Below, in pieces: positions 1 to 13,235 of a stretch of DNA of 64,000 bases. A model generated the notes under the pieces. The model was not told where the DNA came from and made no database searches. It worked only from the letters and a program-made list of their open reading frames with translations. A program made the position numbers and the translations under genes. The DNA is from Oreocharis arfaki. Its lineage: Eukaryota > Chordata > Aves > Passeriformes > Paramythiidae. The stretch lies in contig VZRR01007849.1 in NCBI GenBank assembly GCA_013398015.1, positions 1,193,171 to 1,257,170 of the forward strand, read 5' to 3'. Position 1 is the stretch's first letter, and the number at the start of each line of letters is the position of its first letter.

Positions 1-1950
1 AGCAGAGTCTTAAACCTGGAAAAATAATTAACTAAAATTTCACTTCTGGTATGATGCTGTAATGCCCAAGTGAGTCTAACTTGCTAAAATCCACAAGAAG
101 AGGTGACAAAACTATGAACAGAAACAGTAAATAAGCAAAACCCAATGAACAAAATCTACCATCTTAAGAGTACTTCCTGACCAAATATTTCTATCACTAA
201 AGAGTGTTTGAAGTAAAATTTCTGTACAATAGCAGGAAGACATAACCTTCTGTAAAGCAAGAAAAATCTAGGACTACAAATGATGTAGTTCATAACTTTA
301 TAGTAATTCTATAGAACTACAACTTCATAGAAATTCTTCTAAAATTTGCTAGAGTTCCCACAAATGACTGCCTGTTCCCAAGAAACAGAAATGGTTGGTC
401 CTATCAACCTGCACTGCATCACTGATGAAATGTTTTAACAACAAAAATTTGAAACAGTACCTCTTGCTTACCAAAGATGCTCATCAGAAAGAAAACAATA
501 AATAAATGCGTGAGAACAATGACATTCAAAAAGCAAATTGAGAAGGTTTTTCTTCTATCACCCATTAAGACAACAAATGGCTTTAAAAACTCATTTAACG
601 TGACTTCTGACTCAGCTGAGCTCTGATTCATGAGAGATCTGAAGCTAACAAGGACTGCTTGGAGGAATATGGCAATCCTACAATTTATTCCTATAAATAT
701 CTAAATAGACATAAAATGGTTTTAATTCCTTTTCTGCAGGGTAAACAAATACCATATTTAGCTGACCTGAATATTTCTTTGCTGCCCTGCTCTTACTGGT
801 TCATTAAACATATTACCTTCAAAAAACAACACACACACACATATACATATATTCTGTAAGAATGTTCTGACTTTGAAGTTTACAAATTAATATAAAAGAC
901 AACATTACTTTTAAGACAGAGGATTTTTCCTATAAAACAGAAAAGCTAAAGTGGTAATAATTTCTAAAAGTTTGCAGAGTTAATCACATGAAAGTCAACT
1001 GATAGAAGCCCACGTTTAAATGGACTTTCTGTACACTGCTTACATATTCAATTCAAATAAGCTTTTGAAGATTATATTCTAAGTAATCAGAAAATGAACA
1101 AAACATACATAATTTAAATGCATCTCTAGCTGATTAACTGAAAGAACGTAAGCTTCACATTTTTAAATATTTTGGTGGCTTAGATTCTGCATAGATTTTG
1201 CTTTTATTTAACTATTTTAGAAAAACTTAATTGGAATTCATCCTGACAGGACTTTGTCACAATTATAATCTGCAAAAGCCTCCCCGGTACCCTTAAAAAA
1301 TTGGAGCATGCTGTAGTTGCATTAACTTAGCTTGATTGGTAGACTGCAACGAACAATAAGCAATTTATCATTGTTGACAGAATTCATCTGAAATTTAGCC
1401 TCAAAGTAATCAGTCATACACAGCATAAAATCTCACCAGCTATAGTTATTCAGAAAATTCTGCGTCATACCTAATGTTATGTCACTTCAGGAAATAAAAT
1501 AACAACTCTAAGGCCATGTTTTAACAAATTAATGATTACAGTTCTGCCTCATTTTCTAATTGTGAGAAGATCTGCTGGGAGAACGGAGAACATGTCTCAG
1601 CAATGTAAGTGAATGGTGCAGCAGCCCATACCAGTGTGGAGAAGTTACCAAACACAAAAGTTTACTGAGCACCACAGCAGAAACACTTCAAAGGAAACAG
1701 CAACGTCAATTGCCTATAACCAACTGACTGTAAGTGCCACCTACAAGATTTGAACTGTTTTCTGAATTTAACATTTTTTCTTGTAATCAGTAGCCAGGAC
1801 TGTTCAGTGTCAGTGGTTAGAGCACAGTTTTGGTTGCCTGCATGGGTGACGCTGAGTTAACAGAGCCCAAGTGGCAATTTCAGCTGGTCACCCACTATGT
1901 GTTGACCTCAGTATGATCTGAACTGCTCTTCAGTTTCCTAGGATGTGCAA
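1..1950. other. AT-rich sequence, no gene supported
   Basis: Both strands were read without finding a recognisable exon, RNA gene or full repeat. A short (AC)n/(AT)n tract lies at about 829-853. The minus-strand open frame at 419-631, which ends near a possible donor, has no recognisable homology. Confidence 0.5.
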
Positions 1951-3690
1951 GACATTCAAACAGACATGGGACAAGATGTATAGAAAACCAGTATCATTCT
2001 CATGTGGCTACTGGAGATTACATCCAGAAAAAAACTGGGATAGCCCTGTATTTTATGGGGTTTTTTTGACTGTCTAGAGCTTGATGAAGGTGATGCCAGG
2101 GTTGAGTGTCTGGGGCTAAGAATCAAGGGAAAGGCCAAGGCAGATGCCCTGGTGAGAGTCTGTTACAGACCACCCAGCCAGGATGAAAAGGCAGATGAAC
2201 TAGTCTATAAAAATTGGGGAGACGTCTCATAATTCCTAATTATTCTCATGGGGAACTTCAACTTACCTGATGCCTGATGGAAATATAACACCATAGAGAA
2301 GAAGCAGTCCAAGACGTTCCTGGAATGTGTGGAAGAGAACTACCTGACACAGATGGTGATGGAGCCAATTAGGGAAGCCGCCCCATTGGATCTGCTGTTT
2401 GTGAACAGAGAAGGACCTGTGGGTGATGCGATGGCTGGAGGCTGTCTCACACACAGATCACAAAATGAAAAGAGTTTTTTATTCTTGAAGAAGTAAGGAA
2501 GGGGGCCTGTAGAACTACCAACTAGGACTTCCAGAGGGGCAGACTTTAGCCTGTTTAAGAGACTGGTGGAGAGAGTCCTTTGGGAGGCAGTCCTGAGGGG
2601 CTAAGGAGTCCAGGAAGGCTGGACATTCTTCAAGAAAGAAATCTTAAAGGCATAGGAGCAGGCTGTCCCCATATACCAAAAGATAAGCTGGTGGGGAAGC
2701 AGACTGGCCTGGCTGAACAAAGAGGTTTGGCTAGAACTCAGGGAAAAAAAAAAAAAGAGTTTANGAACTCGGGAAAAAAAAAAAAAGAGTTTATGACCTT
2801 TGGAAGAAATGGAAGGCAACTCAGGAGGACTGCAGGACTGCAAGCATGTTGTGAAGCTATGCAGGGAAAAAACCAGAAGGGCCAAATCCCACACAGAACT
2901 TAGTCTGGCTATTGGTGTAATAGATAATAAAACTGTTTCTATGGATACACTAATAACAAAAGGAGGCCTAAGGAGTGGCTCCATCCTTTACTGGATGTGA
3001 GGTGTAAACATAGTGACAAAGGATGAGGAAAAGACTTCCTAATGCCTTCATTGCCTCAGTCTTTAATAACAAGACCAGTTATTTTCCAGGCACCCAGCCC
3101 CCTGAGCTGGAAGACAGGGACAGGGAGCAGAATGAAACTCCCATAATCCAAGGGGAAATGGTCAGTGACCTGATACACCACCTAGACACACATGCACCTA
3201 TAGGACCACATGGGATCCACCAAAGGGTAGCAAGGAAGCCTTGGGAAATGTTCACCAAGCCACATTCCATCATTTACCAGCAGTTCTGGTTCATGGGGAA
3301 AGTCTCAGGTATCTGCAGGCTGGCAGATGTGATGCTCATCTACAAGAAGGGCCAGAAGGATGATTCAGGGAACTACAGTCCTGTCAGCCCAACCTTGGTG
3401 CCAAGGAAGGTCATGGAGAAGGTCATTCTGAGTGTCAGCACATGGCATGTACAGGGATCAGGCCCAACCAACACAAACATGGGTTTATGAAAGGCAGGTC
3501 CTGTTTAACCAACCTGATCTCCATCTACAGTAAAGTAACCTGCTTGGCAGATGAGGAAAAAACTGTGGATATTGTTTACCTGGACTTTAGTAAAGCCTTT
3601 GACACTGTTTCACACAGCATTCTCCTGAAAAAACTGGCTGCTCAAGGTGTGGAAGAGTGCACTGTTTGGTGGGCAAAAAAACTTAAGTAA
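1950..3690 (+). mobile_element. CR1 LINE, 5'/middle part of ORF2, decayed
   Basis: Translating in shifting frames gives CR1 ORF2 pieces. The endonuclease half at about 2110-2460 has VRVCYRPPSQDEKADELV, ILMGNFNLPDA and PLDLLFVNREGPVGDAM. A linker follows, and then the start of reverse transcriptase at about 3340-3690 with TVDIVYLDFSKAFDTVSH. Several stops and frame breaks show it is dead. It stops inside the reverse-transcriptase domain, before the catalytic aspartate pair. That is unusual because CR1 copies normally keep the 3' end and lose the 5' end. The 5' boundary is uncertain by ~100 bp. Confidence 0.85.
2734..2793. repeat. Near-identical 30-bp tandem copy around an N
   Basis: Two adjacent units each read GAACTC(A)GGG, then a run of 13 A, then GAGTTTA. 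The join is a single unresolved base at 2764. It lies inside the CR1 copy. A real duplication is possible, but an assembly or polishing join is more likely. Confidence 0.75.
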
Positions 3691-3699
3691 AAAACCCCA

Positions 3700-6600
3700 A
3701 ACTGGTAAAAAACAAGTCAGGAAGCAGCAGTTTGCAAAGAGAGAACAGTTGATGCAATGTATTTGCTGGATTTGGACCAAAGAATGGAAAACTGAACATA
3801 TGTGCCCTTCAGTAAAAATCTAAAGATATTTTCAGGAACTAAAGCAGAGAAATAGAAAAGAAAATAAAATGTACTATAGGCTTATCTATAAGTATGTGTA
3901 TAGAAACTATAGTTGTTGAGGCAGAATAGTCAGATATTTTTGTTTAGTAAATAAAGGCTACAGCAGCTATATCTAATCTAGACTTCAACACCATTTGAGA
4001 AAGCAACATGTAATATTATATTGCAGAAAATGGGGTTAGTAGAATGGCTGGAAGGTGTGTAGTGTAAGGAATTCACTAAAATTGGACTTCAGTTTTTAAA
4101 CACTGATTTTTGCAATTGTACCTATCCGGTATATTAATTAATCACTATGGCATAAAGGTAGGAATAGTCTAGTGAAATTCCATGCTGGAACTGCCTACTT
4201 AGAATGCAGCAGGTATAAAATACATGGAAATAAGAATTACCTTACTTGCTAGAATAGCAGAAGCATAAAGTTGATATACTAAGAAACAACATACATTTTT
4301 CCTGGAAAATCGCTGATTATCAGTGGATCAAAGGATGCATCTGATCATCAGAGGATGAAAGCTTTTGCTGTGCTGACTGAACTCAGTTTGCCTATGAGCA
4401 ATCTACATGGTCTTACCATTAAAGACTGATTCTAATGAGGCCTGATGGAGATAAAAAAACCATTTTACAAATAACCTAGGCAGCATTTTAAATTGCAGTT
4501 GTACACTACTATGGGTTACTTTGTTCGAGAAGCCAGAAAAGGCCCAATGAAATACCAGAATCACAGAAGGAATCACAGCTCTCTCAGTGCACACCTAAAG
4601 GAGCTTTGTTCAAAACACAATGACAAACTCTAAGAAAACCTTAACATAAATAAACATAACTTGGCACCACCTGTAATTCTGTAACATTAGATTGCAAGTG
4701 AGCAGGTATATAAAGTCTGAGCTCTGACAATGCCTAGATGTTACTCAAATTACACAATTTTTACAATCCACTTCCAAGAAAAGCCTTTCTTTATGGAATT
4801 ATTTCAATTATGACATTGCTCTAAAAAAGTTGGCTAAAAAGTACAGTAGTTCTGATAGTCAAATACAAAACAAAATGTGTGTAGAAATATTTTTCCTACT
4901 TAAATCATTTTATGGAAAACTATGAAACTGTAAACTGTTTGTTGAGAAAATATGCAAGTTTAGTAAGTAAGAGCAAACAAGGATCTTACTTAAATAAACT
5001 TTATTGTTCTAAAGATTTCATAACTTAAATTGACCATTAAGGGGATGTGTATATCCAAACACTGATATAAACAACCCTTTTTAACATCAAATACTTTAAA
5101 AAAGTTAGCATTCACATCTACCTTCAAAATTATATGCTGCTTAAGAACTACAGTATTACCCTAAATGGACAGTGAAACTTTACTTCCAAAATGGCTACTT
5201 GGTTCTACATAACTTTATATTGAATGGTTCCTTCTATTTATTCCTTTGGAGTGGATGAGACAGGGGTCCAAAATTCAGAATGGCTAAGCATTACATGACT
5301 GTTACTAGAAGAGGGAAAAAATAATGACATATAAGTTATTTATTATTAGAGAGGGGTACATCATACTAAATGAATTTCATCAAAATCAAAGTATTCAAAT
5401 TAAATTTGCAATTAATTAACAAAAAATGTGTGCCGAGTTTTGGGGTACTTGCTTGCTTTCAGCTCATATAGGCAGGTACTAACATTATCTAGGCTGCATT
5501 TAACACAGAGATCCTTATCTGTAGTTAAAATATTAAACTAAAACATCTATTAATCCAACACAATTATTCAGTGTTTTCAGAAGAATGGATAAAAATTACA
5601 AAGGTAAGACAGGATAATAGAAGAAGGATTTCCTTTTAAATGGTTTGTATTTCAATGTTCATGCCACATGAGCTGTAAATCATTTCTATCACTAGAGCTT
5701 CAAAACACAAGTCCTCAGGACAATTTCACATCTGCTTTTCGCACAGGTTTGGGGGAATCCTACCTTAATACAGTATTCACAAACTTGACATTCTTAGCCT
5801 TTCAGTACTGCATAATAAACTCACTTGAAAAGCTGCAATCCTGCAAAGTTACCAGGAAAGATAATATGCTGGAAAATGTTGAATTTTAATCTGTTTGAGC
5901 ATACAGGCACTTTTTACTCCATGCCTTCAGTGATTGTAGTCTGTAAAGTCTCAAAATGCTAAGAACTGAAGAGGAAACATAAAAGGGCAGATTTGAGTTT
6001 CCTGGGCTAATTCTGTCCACTGACTTTTTAGAAGTACCCACAGAACAGTGCATGTTGTAGAATTCCTAGCATCAGTTATGGGAGCATTCCAGCACAAAGG
6101 AAGAGAGTGTCCTATAGATACTGAATATAAGAAGACTTCAGTTTACATGTAAATAAGCACAGCTTCTTACTATGGAGAAAACCCTTTTATCTTCACTGGC
6201 TTCATTAACTTCCTTAATGAGATGAGTGCATCTGGACACAGACTTGGTTATACATGAACATAATACTTTCTTCAAAAAAAAAAAATTAAAATAAGGTTCA
6301 GTGAATGTGTAAATACAGCTCACTTTTGCAGTTACTAAAAATCGTCAGTGATACCAATATGTTCAAGAAATCACACTTAAGTCCTACCAGGATGTGCCAT
6401 AACTCACAGTAAACAGGAGAATATAATTTTGAGATGATTTTTTTTTAATATGCTCTCATTTCAATTTGTGAATAAGTACACACTAATATAAAATATACTC
6501 TCTGCAAAACAGAAATAAACTTGAAAACAAAGTACGTTTAAGTTTTACCTAAAGCAAAGGCCAGCGTTTTGTAATGTCTGGTGAGAAGGTAAGCTTTGAT

Positions 6601-8850
6601 TTCATTGAATGAACTTAAGGTTGAGAAAGGGGAACCTACTAATCTACATGGCAGCAGTCAGATACCACTGCAGAAGGAATTTAAGATGTATGATGTCTTC
6701 GAATAAAAGTGCAAAAGGTGAAACTGAGGCAGGGAGTTCTCTGCCAACAGCAGATTTCAAACCAAGCATGAATCAGACTGCAGTTAACAACAGTATTTTT
6801 GATAGGTGAATACAAACTCACTACACCATTTGAAACCCTTTTAACTGATTCACAAGTTAAAAAAACCACAGTAAGCTGCGTGAGAAGGGAGAAGACAGGA
6901 AGAACACTATTGAACAAGATTGCATTTGACAAGTATTCAACTACAAGGTGATTTAATACCAGTGGTGTGATATTCTTCAACACCCACAGAACAAATTTTC
7001 TTGATGAGGTCATGCTACTTATTACGAGATTGTCTCCAGAAAATGTTTCAAGGAATTCTCTTGAACAGTGTGTTGCAACTACTGTCCTAGAAACAAGATC
7101 TGCTGAGAAAATAAACTTCTTAACAAAAGTCTAAGGGAGGGAGCTTTGGAGTATGAAGATGCCCTGGAAGCCACCAGTGCATGCTATAACAATCTGGATG
7201 ATTAGAAGTAACTACTACTTTAATTACCAAGCATTAATTTTAATAGTAATTTTAATGGGAAATGGTAGGAGTTTTGTTAAGCAATATACACATTATATGC
7301 CATTTGACTAAACTGAAACATCAGCATGTAGCAGTTATAATGTTTTGCTCTCAAAATTTCAAAGGCAGTCAGAGCACTCTGCATTTGTAGAAATCTATCA
7401 CCAAGCATCCAGTATTTAACAAGATGCTAAACCTATTTTCCATGACAATGCTATCAGAGAAGATTTTGTTTTAGATCTGTCTTCGGAAGGGTTCATAGCT
7501 TGGAGATGGAACTAAAAACTGAACACTATGGCCTGGTAGCCTGCTTTCCTTAACTAAAGTAAGGAAACCTTCAAAAACTGTGGTACTGAAATCTTTCTTC
7601 CTTATTAAATAAGCAGGAATAGGTATCTTACCCTTTTCCTCAACGAGAAGCAAGAAAGATGTCTTTATAGATTACTCACTAGATTTAAAGACCAAAAGAG
7701 GGATCAAGTTGAATCTCAAGGCACTCATCTGAAGCCTCAGATTCAAGAAAAAGAGCACCATGACTAAAAAAATACTGCAGGACTTGCTCCCTTGATTCTG
7801 CTTTTATCAGTCAATCTTTGCAGTAAGGGAAAGATGGGCATCCTTTAGAAAAGAAACATGGATTGAAAAGAAACATGGATTACCATACTGGTGATCAGTA
7901 TGGAGAGCCAAAAAGAAATTGAAAAGGATATAACTGAACTGTCACTCCTCTTATTTGACCATGAAACAGGACAGGAACCAATGAGATAGCTACAGCAAAA
8001 ATATAGCTATACCAGTTTATACACAATTATATAGACTTTTAAATGAAAATATTAGCAGAATGTAAAAAGAGAAAAGACTTATCTTTGTAGAGTTGGTTTT
8101 CTACTGTCAGGTTCACAACAAGCTGCTAACTCTTGTAACTGTGGAATTTAGAAGCAACCTATTACTTCCCCTGAAGAGAGCTGACTAAACCAACTAGACT
8201 GCAACTTAGGCCACTGAGCTCATCTGAAGAAAAATAATTTCTCCACCATAAAAACAACATGAAATATAACATAAATTATTTAGAATTATATAGTTTATAA
8301 TAAGAATTACCTACGACTTCATTTCAATTACTTACTAAGTTCCTAGCATAGGTTAAACTAAGCAATCTGCTAACAGAATGTAGGTGGTTAGGTAAGGACC
8401 CATTCAGTTGCAAAACTTTTTTCCTCGAATCTACTAACAGGAAAAGTAATGAACACAATCCACAAAAGTACTGGAATATGGAAAAAAACCACAACACTAT
8501 GACAGCATAAAAGTAAGCTGAAACTGAAGTTCTTTTGACACAAAGTAAACTGTCTGAAATGGCTGCATAACATCTTTAGCAGTTCCTCTCACTCTTACAC
8601 CCTGAGGAGCATACTAACGTCAACTTTTTTCACCCCTGATATTTAAAATTCAGCCTTTGGTACATCTATGAATGTTTGTATATGACAAGAACAACGATCA
8701 GTAGAACATTTTACCTCCTCCGTAGGCCTTAAGATTTTTGTAAAAGAGGTGAGGCAAACAAGATTGGCATATATATGTATACACACCACACACATATACC
8801 TATTCCGTACATCAGACACACTGTTACAATTCCAAATATGTTAATGATTA
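3700..8850. other. AT-rich sequence, no gene supported
   Basis: No exon recognisable by homology on either strand. A 17-bp tandem repeat (about 7847-7882, unit containing GAAACATGGATTG) and a CA/TA microsatellite (about 8768-8803) are present. Two minus-strand open frames with splice-like borders (6549-6616 and 6681-7073) are noted under findings. The missing CCDC138 3' exons could be here but were not found. Confidence 0.5.
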
Positions 8851-8852
8851 GG

Positions 8853-9425
8853 TGTACTGGGTCTGGCTGAGACAGAGTCAATTTTCTTCACAGCAGCCCT
8901 CAAACTGCTGTGCTTTGTATTGGTAGCTGGAAAGGTGCTGGTAACACACTACTGCTAAGCAGTGCTGCCAATGTCAACACTGTCTCTCCAACATTCCCCC
9001 TCACCAGCAGGCTGGGGTTGGGCGAGATCTTGGGAGGGGACATAGTCAAGACAGTTGACCCAAACTGATTCCCATACCATATGGTATTTGCTCAGCAACA
9101 CAAGCCAAGAGAAAAGAGGAGGGGGAAGGCAGTGTGAGAGGGGAAGGAAGGGGGCATTCCTTACTTATTACATGCCTTCTGGAGCAACCTCCATGCAAGC
9201 CGAAGCCCCACTTCCCAGGAAGTGGCCAGGCACTACCTACCAGTGGGATCTTTTAGTTTCCTTTGGTTCCATGTGTGGACTTTGCTTTTGCTTTAATAAA
9301 CTGGCTTTATCTTGACCTCCAATTTATTTTTTCAATCTTATTTTCTTTCCCCTGTCCTGCTGAGGAGCGGAGTGTCAGAGTGGTTTGGTGGGCACTTGGT
9401 GTTCAGCCAGGGTGATCCCACCATA
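8853..9425 (+). mobile_element. Solo LTR, avian ERVL-type
   Basis: 573 bp starting TGTACTGGGTCTGGCTGAGA and ending ATCCCACCATA. It has an AATAAA poly(A) signal at 9295-9300 and a body that resembles the ERVL LTRs common in bird genomes. The right terminus is TA rather than CA, suggesting decay. Flanks (TTAGG / CTGGG) do not give a convincing 5-bp duplication. No viral genes are attached. Confidence 0.75.
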
Positions 9426-10150
9426 CTGGGACAAAATAGTGGGATTATTTTTGGCTGGCACTATACTTCAGAATTATACAATGGCATGGAAACTCACAGA
9501 TGTCTGGGAAATAACAGTGCAGCTAAGCTTGATGCAACTAAATTTCAAGAAACACATACAAATTAGCTTCCTACAGATACCAAAAGTCTTAAACATTTCT
9601 TCACAGAACTTCACTAGTGTTCCAATGGCCTAGCTGGACAGGTACACTGGTGTTATCTACCCTTGTATAGAGGAGAAGTAGACAAAGAAAAAAGTACTGA
9701 GGAATGTCACCTTTCAGTCCTCCATCATTTCCCATTGAAATGTTGGGTGTCAGGACTCTTAGAAATTGTTGATGCTAAACTCCTGAAGAGAGATGGAGTG
9801 CATGCAAAGCTGTGTGTCAGTAAGATCCACAGCAGTAAAACTATTAATTTTAATTTGCCATTAAGGTCTTGTACAGATATAAAAAAGATTATATGAATGC
9901 CTCACCTGTTGCATTTGACATCACGTTTTCAGTGAGTGAAGCGCTGTCAATGCTGTGTGAACTTGCAACGGAAATGTGGGTTCTGAACCCACTGTACCAG
10001 ACATACTACGAAGCCAAAAGCAATGATACTGATCCAAAATCTCAGAACATGCATACCAATCCCAAATCCGCTTAAGCAGTACTGCAGACTCTCATCTTAG
10101 TTTCCACCAAGACAAATATCTGTCTTAGACTAATAGGTACCTTCAGAGAG
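9426..10150. other. Unassigned sequence with plus-strand open frames
   Basis: Between the LTR and the next CR1 fragment. Open plus-strand frames at 9385-9633 and 9869-10075 have no recognisable domain. The second starts inside a TATAAAAAAG stretch and is not bordered by splice sites I trust. Confidence 0.4.
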
Positions 10151-10154
10151 ACCT

Positions 10155-10940
10155 CAACAGGTTAGAGAGCTTGGCAATCACCAACCATATGAATTTTAAC
10201 ACTGTCAAGTGCCAGATTCTGCACTTGGGATGGGGCAACCCTGGATGTACAGACAGACTGGGGAATGAGATGCTGGAGAACAGTGCTGAGGAAAGGGACC
10301 TGGGGGTCCTGGTTGGCAGAAAATTGAAGCACCGTCAGCAGTGCCCTGGCAGCCAGGAGGGCCAGCCCTGCCCTGGGGGGCATCAGGCACAGCATCGCCA
10401 GCCGGGCAAGGGAGGGGATTGTCCTGCTCTGCTCTGCACTGGGGCGGCCTCACCTCAAGTGCTGGGGGCAGCTTTGGGTGCCACAATATAAAAAAGATAT
10501 GGATCTATGAGAAAGTGTCCAAAGAAGGGCCACAAGGATGGTGAAGAGTCTGAAGCGGAAGCCTTATGAGGAGCAGCTGAGGTCACTTGGTTGCTCAGCC
10601 TAGACAAGAGGAGACTGAGGGGAGACCTCATTGCAGTCTTCAATGCCCTCACAGGGGAAGAGGAGGGGCAGACACTGATCTCTTCACTCTCATGACCAGT
10701 GACAAAAATTGAGGAAATGGCATGAAGCTGAGTCAGGGGAGATCTAGGTTGAATATCCACAAAAAGAGTGGTTGAACACTGGAACAGGCTCCTCAGGGAA
10801 GTGGTCACAGCACTGAGCCTGTCTGAATTCAAGAAGCATTTGCACAATACTCTCAAGCACAGGGTGTAACTCTTGGGGTGTCCTGTGCATTGGACTTGAT
10901 GATCCTGATGGGTCCTTCCAACTCAACATAACATAGAAGG
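10155..10940 (+). mobile_element. CR1 LINE, 3' part
   Basis: The C-terminal end of CR1 ORF2 is recognisable (FNTVKCQILHLGWGNPG, ERDLGVLVGRKL), followed by the decayed end of the ORF and the 3' UTR with GGACTTGATGATCC and GGTCCTTCCAACTC. It is frame-broken and inactive. The orientation is the same as the 5' CR1 piece about 6.4 kb to the left. Confidence 0.85.
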
Positions 10941-10959
10941 GAAACCTAGGCTTCATTTC

Positions 10960-13058
10960 TGGAACACGAGAAAAATAATTTCTTACAGGGGAGAGAACCT
11001 AGATAAGGACCTCATATAGGTCTGGACTGCACAGAAACATTAGCATTCATTGCTTATTATAAAAAAAGGTACATGCAGTTATAGGGAGTAGTACTACAAC
11101 ATAGTATTTATTTCACATCTGATTCACATTTTTTAGCCCGGACAACTGAAATTCAAATCTGTAAAAATACCTCAGAAAAAAAAAACCAACTTAATTTTTC
11201 AAGTTATAGAAAATAATATGCTGGGAAAAAACTCCACTAGCCTTTTCTCCAATTTAATTTCTAATCGCTTAATCTCTAAAGGTATTATTTTTGAATCAGA
11301 GTATTTCAACACTCCTATAGAGCCAGAAAATCACTGCAGTGAGTTGAGAGAATGCCTAGGATGGTATATATTACAGAAAAAAATAAAAGGCTAGACTTTG
11401 CCTCCTGTTGATTGGATGCTATCTTTTTGGGTAATACGAGTCCGTATTTTAATATACAGCCAATACCTATGACTTCATATTTAAGGCTGCACATGAATAC
11501 ACCTTTAAACCTGAGCACAAATTCCTGTTTAACACAGAGAGTCCCCTGAATAGTCACTGCTGCCTTCTATAGCTTGTCTTTTAATGACTTTTTAATAGGA
11601 AACTTCCAAAGGAATGAAAACACAATTTCCCATCAGCAATACTATTTCTCATTGTTAAAAATTTCTTGCAAAACACTATGTATTGGAAAAGAGCAGAACA
11701 TGCTTAATTTATGTATTGGCAATTTATTCTACCAAAGAGGAAGGCTCTACATAAGGCTTTATAAAATCCAGTTGCCAAGAAACAATTTTCAATTAAATGT
11801 CAATTTAATTAAACAGTACTCTTCCTTCCCTGATTTCATATACATACAACTTCTCTGAGAAGCAAGAAAGCAAAATTTGAGTCTCACAATGTATCTTCAT
11901 TATTCTTCAAACTGCAGGCACCTAGTGTATCAGAATGACTACTGCTAGGTAACAGAAGATGCACTGTTACAGTCATTACCCAAAGAAATACCAGATACTG
12001 TCCATCTTGCTTAGGTTGTTACCTTTGTGCATGCAATTAATTCCTTCCCAATGACTTTTCCAATCACAGTTATGACTATTAGGAAGAATACTTTAGCCTA
12101 AGACTGCACTAATTACCTGGTCAGAAAAAGACTGCAAGGAAGAACAGAACTTCAGTCAAGTATTTTTGCACTTAGGTTGCTACAAAATTGCTTTTTACTC
12201 AAGCCTATACCATCCCAAGTCAAATATGATTTCTATTTAACTAGTACAACGCATAATAACAAAATACTTCCAAAACACTACACATTTCTGTTCTCAAAGG
12301 CAGTGAGTGATTTTACATTTAAAAAAAAAAAACAACCAAACCACTCGCAAGGTTTACTCAATATGGCACTGGAATACATCACTACCTTCATGCTCATCCA
12401 GGTGTTTATCAACTGAGCCTTACCTGTATCCCTTGGAAAAATGCTGTGACAAATAAGATTATTAATGCTTTTCTAGGGCCAAAGCACAGTAAAATTCAGC
12501 AAAACATAATTATCTTGGCACAGTAAAATTTGGCAAAACATAACCACCTCTTCTAGAAATACCATTTTCAAACACTAGAAACTGAAAAACGATTTGGGAT
12601 AAGCCGATCATTTAAACTAGGAAAAGAATTAAAATAAAACCTATTTTTTTATCTCCACCTTCTGGCAGGTTTTCATAATTTGGCTTCTCTGGCACAGCCT
12701 GACTTCAAAGAAAAATATCAGCAAGGTAATACAGTGGAATAAACTGAAAAGCCAAACCAAAAATAGCTACAAAAAATCACAGCAAGAAATAAGAAAGTAA
12801 CCAGGACAAAATATAAAACACAGTGGCTGAGAGGGAGAAGAAAACAAAAGATGACTCAGAAAAAGACAGACAATTCAGAAATACATTTTGTTTCTAATGA
12901 GTGTACATGATACAAAGAATTGCTAATAGTACATTAGATTATTTATACAGTTTTTACACTGTATTTTTTATACTGTTTCTACATTGTTTTTATGCTTTCC
13001 TCACCCGTTTTCATCATGATTTTTTTAAATTATTTTTTTTGTAATTACCCAAATTTAC
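10960..13058. other. AT-rich sequence, no gene supported
   Basis: This is the expected location of the intron after the last CCDC138 exon found. No coding exon or intact repeat was recognised. A 34-bp imperfect tandem repeat lies at 12484-12551. Confidence 0.5.
12484..12551. repeat. 34-bp imperfect tandem repeat, two units
   Basis: Two adjacent copies share GCACAGTAAAATT and GCAAAACATAA with a few substitutions between them. It is a simple local duplication with no evident function. Confidence 0.7.
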
Positions 13059-13235
13059 CAGATTCCATGGCCATCTCAAGTAATCCATCCAGAGCACTGG
13101 AAAGCAGACCTCTACTGGATACTTTCAGATGACTTAATATGACAGGCACACACTGGTATTCCAAAAATAAAGCCTTCCCTTCGTCTGTCTTCAAGTCTAC
13201 ACGAAGGGAATCAAAGGCCTGAGCCAGGTAATCCA
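13059..13235 (-). CDS. CCDC138: CCDC138 found exon 11
   Basis: 177 nt, completing the Val codon and leaving 1 nt. It encodes DYLAQAFDSLRVDLKTDEGK, then EYQCVPVILSHLKVSSRGLL and MAMES. Acceptor TTTCAG|TGGATT, donor TCTG|GTAAAT. The reading frame needs at least one more exon. Confidence 0.95.

Noticed and set aside
1800..1900. Possible tRNA-like or SINE head (GGTTAGAGCACAG)
   Set aside because: No cloverleaf can be drawn and no matching B box or tail was seen. It may belong to the 5' edge of the CR1 copy.
9869..10075. Plus-strand open frame reading AFDITFSVSEALSMLCELAT
   Set aside because: No recognised domain, no trusted splice sites, and it sits between two repeats. Kept only as unassigned sequence.
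1..13000. Expected neighbour EDAR (tail-to-tail with CCDC138 in other vertebrates)
   Set aside because: No EDAR death-domain or other coding sequence was recognised on the plus strand. It probably lies beyond the left edge.
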